From positions 3,066,001-3,130,000 of the forward strand of contig NZ_AP022810.1 in NCBI RefSeq assembly GCF_009731355.2: a DNA stretch of 64,000 nt, given 5' to 3'. The notes under the pieces were generated by a model that was given only the letters and a program-made list of their open reading frames with translations, was not told the DNA's origin and did no database searches. Source of the stretch: Desulfuromonas sp. AOP6 (GTDB lineage Bacteria > Desulfobacterota > Desulfuromonadia > Desulfuromonadales > SZUA-540). The translations under genes and the position numbers were made by a program. Below, in pieces: positions 55,563 to 62,230 of this stretch; position 1 is the stretch's first letter; every line of letters starts with the position of its first letter.

Positions 55563-56095
55563 CGAGGCGCCGAATATTTTACCTTCTCGGAGCGGCCCTC
55601 ATCAGTGCCGCTCTTCTGGCTGTAGCGAGTAATCGCGCCACAGAGATCCGTTACTTCACCGTTGGTCTGTCAACCACAGCAGGCAACCGCATCCATGTTG
55701 AGAGAACTATTTTTGATAATGAATGGTGGGCTGCGGGTGGCGAGGTGCAGGGCTGTTGGCAAGAAGCTGGGCCTACCACCGGCATCTTTGATAAACGCAT
55801 GCCTCGGGTGGCACGGGTACGGTGGCATCAATTGAAGGAAGGGATGAGTTATGAGGCGACCGTTCAGTTGGATGAGGATTTGGCGCGACAGGCACAAAGG
55901 CTTCCAGCAGTAACTGCTCATCACGACAGCAGCACGATTAAAAAGATTTATCTCATTATCGGTATGGAACCCAATGGCAACGTGACGGTATGGCTATCAA
56001 ATGCTCCTCACGAAAACAATCTTCGCGGCCGTGTCCTGCATGTGGTGGGCGAAGCGCAGGCGGTGGCAGGTCCTCCAGGCGTGCCGGCGCAATAG
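55559..56095 (+). CDS. DUF2931-like immunity protein 1
   Basis: A 178-residue exported or membrane-anchored protein. An N-terminal hydrophobic helix (FYLLGAALISAALLAVA) is followed by a DUF2931-like domain: PRVARVRWHQLKEGMSYEATVQLDEDLARQA and LIIGMEPNGNVTVWLSNAP. In this position DUF2931 proteins are expected to neutralise the adjacent lipase in the periplasm. The first half of the mature part differs from copies 2 and 3, including a changed segment (AQRLPAVTAHHDSS). The ATG overlaps the effector stop by four bases. Confidence 0.78.
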   Translation: MTRRRIFYLLGAALISAALLAVASNRATEIRYFTVGLSTTAGNRIHVERTIFDNEWWAAGGEVQGCWQEAGPTTGIFDKRMPRVARVRWHQLKEGMSYEATVQLDEDLARQAQRLPAVTAHHDSSTIKKIYLIIGMEPNGNVTVWLSNAPHENNLRGRVLHVVGEAQAVAGPPGVPAQ

Positions 56096-56099
56096 TCGT

Positions 56100-56339
56100 G
56101 TGCTAAGCAATCACAATAAACCCTTGAGCGCCTACAACGGCCTGCCTCGGGACACCATCCACCACTCGCATAGATATCGGAGCGGCGGCGAAAGTAGCGA
56201 GGGCCTGGCGAATCAGATCAACGCTCACGATTCCAACCCTGGTGGCCGCACCGTCTTTGCTAACGAGCCGGAACGTGGAAACTTCCAGAAAGACCCCTGG
56301 CAGGAAGCCAGCCAAAATCAACGTGGGGTGTGTATATGA
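56100..56339 (+). pseudogene. Orphan effector C-terminal fragment (copy 2)
   Basis: A frame without stop of 79 codons that may start at GTG 56100. The last 60 codons (56158-56339, 182 bp) nearly duplicate the 3' end of the Tle1 gene: HHSHRYRSGGESSEGLANQ and FQKDPWQEASQNQRGVCI. Upstream it reads SAYNGLPRDTI where the intact effector has SAPYDALYRDYI, so it derives from a different effector allele. It lacks the catalytic domain. Its stop overlaps the next immunity ATG exactly as in the intact pair. Confidence 0.75.
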
Positions 56340-56878
56340 CTTTCAATAGAAACAGGTTCCTTTGTTTGGGGTTGTCTTTTGCCATGCTCGGCATGGTTGT
56401 CCTAGCCGGCTGTCGTGCTGAACTATTTCGATCGTTCACCGTTGGGTTGTCGACGCCATCCGGTAATCACATATATGTTGAACGGGTAGTTTTTGACAAT
56501 GAATGGTGGGCGGCCGGAGGAGACATTAATTGCTGTTGGGAGCAAGCAGGGTCAGCCACCGGCATCTTTGACAAACGCATGCCTCGGGTTGCGCGGGTAC
56601 GGTGGCATCAGTTGAAGGAAGGGATGAGTTATGAGGCGACCGTTCAGTTGGATGAGGATTTGGCGCGACAGGCGCGAAAAATGCCTGGTTACACCCGCAT
56701 CTCCGATGGCCGAAAGTTCAAAGATTCTCCTACCTTGGTTGTAGGGATGAGACCTGATGGGAAGGTGATCATTTGGTTGACGAATGCCCGATCTGAAAAC
56801 AACGTCCGCGGTCGAGTCCTGCATGTGGTAGGCGAAGCGCAGGCGGTGGCAGGTCCTCCAGGTGTGCCGCTGCAATAG
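56336..56878 (+). CDS. DUF2931-like immunity lipoprotein 2
   Basis: A 180-residue paralogue with a clear lipoprotein signal (LGMVVLAGC, lipidation at the cysteine) and the same DUF2931-like domain. From FDKRMPRVARVRWHQL to the C-terminus it is nearly identical to copy 3 (for example KMPGYTRISDGRKFKDSPTL), whereas the N-terminal region and the first mature part differ. The ATG overlaps the stop of the orphan effector tail. Codon use and lower GC set it off from core genes. Confidence 0.78.
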   Translation: MTFNRNRFLCLGLSFAMLGMVVLAGCRAELFRSFTVGLSTPSGNHIYVERVVFDNEWWAAGGDINCCWEQAGSATGIFDKRMPRVARVRWHQLKEGMSYEATVQLDEDLARQARKMPGYTRISDGRKFKDSPTLVVGMRPDGKVIIWLTNARSENNVRGRVLHVVGEAQAVAGPPGVPLQ

Positions 56879-56882
56879 TCGT

Positions 56883-57122
56883 GTGCAAAGCAATCACAAT
56901 AAACCCTTGAGCGCCTACAACGGCCTGCCTCGGGACACCATCCACCACTCGCATAGATATCGGAGCGGCGGCGAAGGTGGCGAGGCCCTGGCGAATCAGA
57001 TCAACGCTCACGATTCCAACCCTGGCGGCCGCACCGTCTTTGCCAACGAGCCGGAACGTGGAAACTTCCAGAAAGACCCCTGGCAGGAAGCCAGCCAAAA
57101 TCAACACGGGGTATGTATATGA
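56883..57122 (+). pseudogene. Orphan effector C-terminal fragment (copy 3)
   Basis: A second 79-codon fragment, possibly from GTG 56883. It shares the SAYNGLPRDTI junction with copy 2 and then repeats the 182-bp effector 3' end (56941-57122). The pair of orphan tails is more alike to each other than either is to the intact effector. Confidence 0.75.
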
Positions 57123-57655
57123 CTAAAAGGCGAATGGTTTACGCTCTCCTGATACTTCTTGTTTTTACTGTAATTATTGTTAAACGATACCCCAATGACA
57201 TGTTCGGGGCTCTCTCAATCGGGCTGTCGACCACAGCGGGCAACCAAATCTACGTCGAGAAAACAATCTTCGATAACGAATGGTGGGCCATGGGGGGTGA
57301 AATCCAGGGAGATTGGCAACATGCCGGATCAATCACCAGTGTCTTTGATAAACGCATGCCTCGGGTGGCGCGGGTACGGTGGCATCAGTTGAAGGAAGGG
57401 ATGAGCTATGAGGCGACCGTTCAGTTGGATGAGGATTTGGCGCGACAGGCGCGAAAAATGCCTGGTTACACCCGCATCTCCGATGGCCGAAAGTTCAAGG
57501 ATTCTCCTACCTTGGTTGTAGGGATGCGACCTGATGGGCAGGTTGTCGTTTGGTTGACTAATGCTCGCTCTGAAAACAACGTCCGCGGCCGAGTCCTGCA
57601 TGTGGTAGGCGAAGCGCAGGCGGTGGCAGGCCCTCCAGGCGTGCCGCAGCAATAA
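57119..57655 (+). CDS. DUF2931-like immunity protein 3
   Basis: A 178-residue paralogue with an N-terminal membrane anchor (VYALLILLVFTVIIV) rather than a lipobox. The C-terminal 120 residues match copy 2 almost exactly, while residues 1-60 are diverged. The ATG overlaps the stop of the second orphan tail. It ends the array and a hairpin with a T-run follows 150 bases later. The three copies may protect against different effector variants. Confidence 0.78.
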   Translation: MTKRRMVYALLILLVFTVIIVKRYPNDMFGALSIGLSTTAGNQIYVEKTIFDNEWWAMGGEIQGDWQHAGSITSVFDKRMPRVARVRWHQLKEGMSYEATVQLDEDLARQARKMPGYTRISDGRKFKDSPTLVVGMRPDGQVVVWLTNARSENNVRGRVLHVVGEAQAVAGPPGVPQQ

Positions 57656-57804
57656 TTCGTAAGTCTTCTTTTGCTCATGGCTGCGTCTTGCCCAACTGTA
57701 TTTAATTTTTCCATATCAATTATCCAGGCAATGGAGTGTCCTATTACCCCTATAGAACATTCGAAGGGGACTATCCCAAACTAATGCCGTGTTTTTAAGA
57801 GGTT

Positions 57805-57846
57805 GCAAAAAATCACCAAGACGGCTAGTCTATGGGGGTTTTTTGC
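57805..57846 (+). terminator. Terminator after immunity array
   Basis: GCAAAAAA (57805-57812) pairs with TTTTTTGC (57839-57846), with an inner GAC/GTC stem. The second arm is itself a T-run. It would work in either direction. Confidence 0.55.
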
Positions 57847-57895
57847 GTGCACCGGCTTCAAAGGTCGGTGATTCAGAACCAAGGAGGAAAGTTCT

Positions 57896-58600
57896 ATGCC
57901 GTATGTGCGTAATATGATCGCAATGGCTTTTCTTGTTCTGCTGACACTGCCCCTGGCGGCAGCAGCGGAAACCCGCTACGTCTCCGATCAACTCGTCGTT
58001 ACCATCCGCCAGCAGCCAGCCGATCAGGCCGAGGTAATCACCACGCTGCGCACGGATACGCCACTGGAAGTCCTGGCTGATCAGGGACGCTATCTTCTGG
58101 TTCAGACCCCTGCCGGGGAAAAAGGCTACGTGCAGAGCCAATACATTACCAGTGACCTGCCCAAACCCATTGTGATTGACCGGCTGCAAAAGGAAAGGGC
58201 GCAGCTCCAGCAAAAGCTGGCAGCGGCCGAAAAAGCCCGCGAGGCTGCCATAAGCGAGCTCCAAAAAATCAAGACAACCCTGGCGACGGAAAGCCAGACG
58301 ACCGAACAGCAGGTGACCGAGCTGAAGTCCGCCCTGGCCCAGGCTCGCAGCGAACTGCAGGAGGCCACCGAGCGCTACGATACTCTGCTGGCCAATTCGC
58401 GCGAAATCGTCAACATTACCAACGCCCGCAACCAGCTGGAAGAGGACAACGCCCGTCTTAGCGCCGAGATCGAGGCGATTCGCCAGGAGAATAAGTCGCT
58501 GCTGACCACCGGCATGATTCAGTGGTTCCTGGCCGGTGGTGGCGTTTTTCTGATTGGCTGGCTGGTTGGAAAACTCTCCCGCAAGAGAAGAAGCTTCTGA
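57896..58600 (+). CDS. TIGR04211-like SH3 and coiled-coil membrane protein
   Basis: A 234-residue exported protein. Residues 1-24 are a signal sequence (MAFLVLLTLPLAAAA). A bacterial SH3 domain (about 27-88) with VSDQLVVTIRQQPADQAEVI and GRYLLVQTPAGEKGYVQSQYI is followed by a coiled coil (about 100-200) and a C-terminal transmembrane helix (MIQWFLAGGGVFLIGWLVGKL) with a basic tail. The order SH3-coil-helix matches the TIGR04211 family, anchored so the SH3 domain faces the periplasm and may bind peptidoglycan. AAGGAGG precedes the ATG. Confidence 0.87.
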   Translation: MPYVRNMIAMAFLVLLTLPLAAAAETRYVSDQLVVTIRQQPADQAEVITTLRTDTPLEVLADQGRYLLVQTPAGEKGYVQSQYITSDLPKPIVIDRLQKERAQLQQKLAAAEKAREAAISELQKIKTTLATESQTTEQQVTELKSALAQARSELQEATERYDTLLANSREIVNITNARNQLEEDNARLSAEIEAIRQENKSLLTTGMIQWFLAGGGVFLIGWLVGKLSRKRRSF

Positions 58601-58700
58601 CGGCCGCATACGGCCGTCCTTCCAGTCTCGCGCAGGAAAGCATTGACTTTCTTCAAACGCTGTGTTAACCAAGCAATCCAATGTAAAAGGGGAGCTTCAA

Positions 58701-58799
58701 ATGATGTTTTCCGGCAAAGGGTATAACCTGGCAGCGGCGGCAGCCGCGGCGAAGGCGGCGGCAATTGGCCGCACGTGTGCCCCCCCCTTTGCTGGCTGA
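58701..58799 (+). CDS. Possible 32-residue Ala-rich small protein
   Basis: The frame starts at ATG 58701 with AAAAGGGGAG upstream: MMFSGKGYNLAAAAAAKAAA then IGRTCAPPFAG. The strong ribosome binding site is the main support; the Ala run may be amphipathic or merely reflect GC-rich sequence. It occupies the 315-base gap before the aminotransferase, which also holds a hairpin over the end of the previous gene. Confidence 0.3.
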   Translation: MMFSGKGYNLAAAAAAAKAAAIGRTCAPPFAG

Positions 58800-58826
58800 C
58801 CGCAAGCGGTCCTTGAAAAGCGAGCA

Positions 58827-58856
58827 GGCCATGGGCGCAGTCGTCCATGGCCTTTT
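58827..58856 (+). terminator. Rho-independent terminator
   Basis: An 8-bp perfect stem GGCCATGG (58827-58834) with CCATGGCC (58845-58852) followed by TTTT. It would end the transcript carrying the small Ala-rich frame, 60 bases before the aminotransferase ATG. Confidence 0.6.
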
Positions 58857-58915
58857 CATATTCAGCTGTATTTTCGCCGCAGGGCGACGCCACTACCAAG
58901 ACGGGGAGAAGGGTT

Positions 58916-60226
58916 ATGCGCAACAATATTGTGCACATCGGCGCCGGAGAACTGACCTACGAAATCCGGGCTATTGTCGAGATCGCCGAGAAACTGAACA
59001 AGCTCGGCATGAAAACGAACATGGAAAACATCGGCGACCCCATCGCCAAGGGTGAGAAGATCCCCGACTGGATGAAGAAGATCGTCGCCGACCTGGCCAT
59101 GAAAGACTGTTCTTACGGTTACTGCCCGACCCGGGGCGTGCTGGAGACTCGCGAATTTCTCGCCGAATTGACCAACAAGCGTGGTAAAACCCAGATCAGC
59201 GCCGACGATATCCTCTTCTTCAACGGACTCGGCGACGCTATTCAGAAGGTCTACGGTTTCCTGCGCCGCGAAGCCCGCGTCATCGGCCCGTCGCCGACCT
59301 ACTCCACCCACTCCTCCGGCGAAGCCGCCCATGCCGGGCAAAAGCCGGTCTCCTACAGACTTGATCCCGATAACAACTGGTACCCCGATCTTGACGATCT
59401 GCGCCTGTCGGTCAAATACAATCCGGCCATCTCCGGCATTCTCATCATCAACCCCGACAACCCCACGGGTGCGGTCTACCCGGAGCGCATCCTCAAGGAG
59501 ATGATCGCCATCGCCAAAGAGTATGACCTCTTCATCATCTGTGACGAGATCTACCACAACATCGTCTACAACGGCCAGTCGACCAAGCCTATCTCCGACC
59601 TCATCGGCGACGTCCCCGCTATCGCCATGAAAGGGATCAGCAAGGAAGCACCCTGGCCGGGGGCACGCTGCGGCTGGATCGAGGTCTATAACGCCGATAA
59701 GGATCCCGTCTTCAAACAGTACGTGCAGAGCATCGTCAATTCCAAAATGGTCGAGGTCTGCTCCACCACGTTGCCGCAGAAAGCCATTCCGCCCATCATG
59801 AGCCACCCCAAGTATCCGGCCTATCTCGAGGAACGCAAGGGCCGCTACGAGAGATACTCCAACATCGCCTACGACCTGCTCAAGGAGGTTCCCGGCATCA
59901 AGGTCAACCGCACCAACGGCGCCTTTTACATGAGTATCGTCTTTGAAAAAGGCAAACTCAACGACCGCCAGACCCTGCCTATCGAAATCCAGGACGTCAA
60001 AAGCCTGGTGGAAAATCTGGTCAACCAACCGGGCGTTTCTCTGGACAAACGCTTTGTCTATTACCTGCTGGCATCGACGGGCATCTGCGTCGTCCCCATC
60101 TCTTCCTTCTGCACACCGGAATTGGGATTCCGCATCACCCTGCTGGAACGTAATGAAAAGGAATTCGCCAGCATATTTGAACGCATCGGCGCCAGCATCA
60201 CCGCCTATCTGCAGTCCGCACCCTAA
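58916..60226 (+). CDS. PLP-dependent class I/II aminotransferase
   Basis: A 436-residue aminotransferase of fold type I. NPDNPTGAVYPERILKEMI is the cofactor-binding region, DEIYHNIVYNG follows, and the PLP-binding lysine is in KGISKEAPWPGARCGW. It is longer than a typical aspartate aminotransferase and has an N-terminal extension (VHIGAGELTYEIRAIVEIAEKLNKLG). The substrate could be aspartate or aromatic amino acids; I cannot decide. The ATG at 58916 follows GGGGAGAAGG. A strong terminator ends it. Confidence 0.9.
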   Translation: MRNNIVHIGAGELTYEIRAIVEIAEKLNKLGMKTNMENIGDPIAKGEKIPDWMKKIVADLAMKDCSYGYCPTRGVLETREFLAELTNKRGKTQISADDILFFNGLGDAIQKVYGFLRREARVIGPSPTYSTHSSGEAAHAGQKPVSYRLDPDNNWYPDLDDLRLSVKYNPAISGILIINPDNPTGAVYPERILKEMIAIAKEYDLFIICDEIYHNIVYNGQSTKPISDLIGDVPAIAMKGISKEAPWPGARCGWIEVYNADKDPVFKQYVQSIVNSKMVEVCSTTLPQKAIPPIMSHPKYPAYLEERKGRYERYSNIAYDLLKEVPGIKVNRTNGAFYMSIVFEKGKLNDRQTLPIEIQDVKSLVENLVNQPGVSLDKRFVYYLLASTGICVVPISSFCTPELGFRITLLERNEKEFASIFERIGASITAYLQSAP

Positions 60227-60230
60227 TCGC

Positions 60231-60255
60231 AAGCCGGCCCTCGGGCCGGCTTTTT
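60231..60255 (+). terminator. Rho-independent terminator of the aminotransferase gene
   Basis: An 8-bp GC-rich stem (GCCGGCCC at 60233-60240; GGGCCGGC at 60243-60250) with TC loop, then TTTTT. Confidence 0.92.
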
Positions 60256-60299
60256 CGTCGCCGCAGAGCCGCCATCTTTATTCGGCTGAAAGGGAGGCC

Positions 60300-61658
60300 A
60301 TGACGACCTTCATCAAACCCAACCTGGATCACCCCATTGACTCCCGGCAAGACCTCGTCGCCTACCTGTCCCGCGGCGTCAAGCCACGGAGGGACTGGGG
60401 CATCGGCGCCGAGATGGAAAAGCTGGTGGTTGATGCCGAAACGGGTCGGGCCGCCTCCTATCCCCGTATTCGCGCCCTGCTCGAATTATTGCTGGCCGAC
60501 GGTGCCTGGAGTGGCATTTACGAGGGGCCCAATCTCATCGCTCTGAAAGACGCTTCCTCATCGGTCACCCTGGAGCCGGGGGGTCAGCTGGAGCTTTCCG
60601 GCGCCCTCTGCGCCGATATCCACTGCTGCCAAAAAGGCTTTTCCCAGCATATCGACGGCATCATCCGCGCCGGTCGCACCCTCGGCCTGCGTTTTCTCGG
60701 ACTGGGAGTACAGCCCTTCAGTCGCCTGCAGGAGATCGGCTGGGTTCCCAAGGCCCGCTACGATATCATGGGGCCCTACATGCAGCACACAGGCGATATG
60801 GGTCAGCGGATGATGAAGCAGAGCGCCGGCCTGCAGGTCAATTTCGACTACAGCAGTGAAGAAGACTGCTTTCGCAAGCTGCGCCTGGCCTTTCACCTTT
60901 CCCCTCTGTTCTACGCTCTTTTCGCCAATTCCCCTCTCATGGACGGCATCCCCAGCGGTTTTCTCTCCACTCGGGGCGAAATATGGGCCCGTACCGACGC
61001 CGACCGCAGCGGCCTGGTACCCCGCCTGCTCCTGCCGGGAGCCACCTTCAACGATTATGCCGACTACGCCCTTGACGTGCCGATGTATTTCATCATCCGC
61101 GACGGCCAGTATGTCGATTTCACCAGGGAGCGGTTCACCTTTCGCCGCTACCTCGCCGACGGCTTCGGCCCGCACCGCGCCACCCTCGGCGACTGGGACC
61201 TGCATCTCTCCACCCTCTTTCCCGAAGCACGCCTGCGGCCGCACATCGAAATCCGCTCCGCCGACAGCCTCCCTTCCCGGGCGACCCTGGCGGTGGCAGC
61301 CCTGGTCAAAGGGATCTTTTACGACGAGCAAGCCCTCGCCGACAGCCTGGCCCTTTTTGAAACGGTGGATACCGAGACCTTTGCCATCCTCTACCGCCAG
61401 TCCTGGCGCCTCGGCCTGCAAACCCCCTTTGGCGCCGGCACCCTGCAGACCCTGGCCCTGGATATTCTTGCCATCGCTCGCGACAGCCTGCGGCGGCAAC
61501 GGGCTCTCGATGAGGAAGGCCAGGACGAAACCGTCTACCTGCAGGACGTCGAAGAGATCGCCGTTACGGGTAAAACCCTGGCAGAGCGCCTGCTGGAGCG
61601 CTGGCAGGGCTCCCACGAGGATAAGCTGAACGCGCTGTACGCCCATTGCGGCTTCTGA
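60300..61658 (+). CDS. gshA: Glutamate-cysteine ligase, plant/proteobacterial type
   Basis: A 452-residue enzyme making gamma-glutamylcysteine from Glu, Cys and ATP. WGIGAEMEKLVVD (glutamate and metal site), LEPGGQLELSGALC, and GPYMQHTGDMGQRMMKQSAGLQVNFDYSSEEDC are the plant-type GCS2 signatures, with HLSTLFPEARLRPHIEIRSADS in the C-terminal part. A GGGAGG site precedes the ATG. No gshB is adjacent, so either it lies elsewhere or gamma-glutamylcysteine itself is used. It is separated from transketolase by a 572-base gap. Confidence 0.94.
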   Translation: MTTFIKPNLDHPIDSRQDLVAYLSRGVKPRRDWGIGAEMEKLVVDAETGRAASYPRIRALLELLLADGAWSGIYEGPNLIALKDASSSVTLEPGGQLELSGALCADIHCCQKGFSQHIDGIIRAGRTLGLRFLGLGVQPFSRLQEIGWVPKARYDIMGPYMQHTGDMGQRMMKQSAGLQVNFDYSSEEDCFRKLRLAFHLSPLFYALFANSPLMDGIPSGFLSTRGEIWARTDADRSGLVPRLLLPGATFNDYADYALDVPMYFIIRDGQYVDFTRERFTFRRYLADGFGPHRATLGDWDLHLSTLFPEARLRPHIEIRSADSLPSRATLAVAALVKGIFYDEQALADSLALFETVDTETFAILYRQSWRLGLQTPFGAGTLQTLALDILAIARDSLRRQRALDEEGQDETVYLQDVEEIAVTGKTLAERLLERWQGSHEDKLNALYAHCGF

Positions 61659-61754
61659 GAAGTCCTTCCGACTGTCCATTTGCACAGTCCGCCACTGTTC
61701 CTCCGCAAGCCAATCTTTACGCATCGACACGTAGGCAGGCCTGGCCAAAAGGGA

Positions 61755-61880
61755 TATAGTCAGAACCATCAAAGGCTTGTTGTGGCAGGCGAGCCGGCGA
61801 TAAAAACCTCCTTTCGTTATCTTCGTTGGTTATCGGGCCGGTCAAAAGGGATGCCTCCCCCACTTGACCGGCCCGAAATC
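61755..61880 (+). ncRNA. Structured RNA candidate A (tandem pair)
   Basis: A conserved core at 61755-61803 (ATAGTCA...CATCAAAGG...GGCAGGCGAG) can form GGCUUG/CGAGCC. It is followed by single-stranded CCUCC (61807-61811) and a perfect 11-bp stem (GGGCCGGTCAA 61835-61845; TTGACCGGCCC 61864-61874) whose inner GGG/CCC stem closes an AUGCCUCC loop (61851-61858). A short T-rich stretch follows (ATCTTT). Length about 125 bases. It is not translated convincingly: no ribosome binding site fits the overlapping frames. Confidence 0.55.
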
Positions 61881-61937
61881 TTTGCAGCCGCAACCGCAGC
61901 ACTCTCCATCGACTGCACAAAAGCACAGTTCATCGGC

Positions 61938-61971
61938 GTGCCTTCTTATCCCGAGGTTTACGGGAAGGCAC
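61938..61971 (+). repeat. Inverted repeat between the two RNA candidates
   Basis: GTGCCTTC pairs with GAAGGCAC at its ends, with an inner CCCG/CGGG stem. There is no T-run. It could be part of the leader of RNA candidate B. Confidence 0.4.
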
Positions 61972-61995
61972 GTGGAAAAGCGTGACCCCGGCAGG

Positions 61996-62125
61996 TATAG
62001 TCAAAACCATCAAAGGCTTGTTGTGGCAGGCGAGCTGGCGATAACTTCTTCATTGCAAACCTCCCGAACAATCAAGGCCGAAAGCAGGGATGCCTCCCCC
62101 TGACTTCGGCCTTGAGTCTTTTTGG
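61996..62125 (+). ncRNA. Structured RNA candidate B (tandem pair)
   Basis: A second copy 241 bases downstream of A. Its core at 61996-62044 differs from A at only a few positions, including C to T at the end of the GGCUUG/CGAGC stem, which keeps a G-U pair. CCUCC is at 62060-62064. A 10-bp stem (CAAGGCCGAA 62073-62082; TTCGGCCTTG 62105-62114) encloses CAGGG/CCCUG and the same AUGCCUCC loop (62090-62097). It ends in GAGTCTTTTT, a real Rho-independent terminator on the plus strand, 105 bases before tkt. Confidence 0.6.
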
Positions 62126-62230
62126 CCCGGATAATTCTCAGCCAAGGCCCCTTATGACTTGCAGATTCCTTGAAATGGGATTGCTTTCCTGCTTCAATGG
62201 AGCAGAACCCGCACCCTGCAAGGAGATGCC

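Larger units (their letters stand above)
55381..57122 (+). repeat. Three direct repeats of 182 bp (effector 3' end)
   Basis: Near-identical segments at 55381-55562, 56158-56339 and 56941-57122, with period 777 and 783 bases. Each ends in the effector stop overlapping an immunity ATG. The repeated module is therefore effector-tail plus immunity gene. Confidence 0.9.

Noticed and set aside
55381-57122. CRISPR or phage direct-repeat array
   Set aside because: The repeats are 182 bp, nearly 780 bases apart, and code for the end of a known effector gene, not short repeats with unique spacers.
61680-62103. Two overlapping proteins of about 100 and 80 residues in the tandem repeat region
   Set aside because: No ribosome binding sites, and the perfect stems with a T-run fit structured RNA better than coding sequence.
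61727-62130. A TPP, cobalamin, GEMM or glycine riboswitch in the same region
   Set aside because: The conserved motifs of those aptamers (for example the GEMM tetraloop receptor or the THI box) are not present by eye. A database search was not possible.
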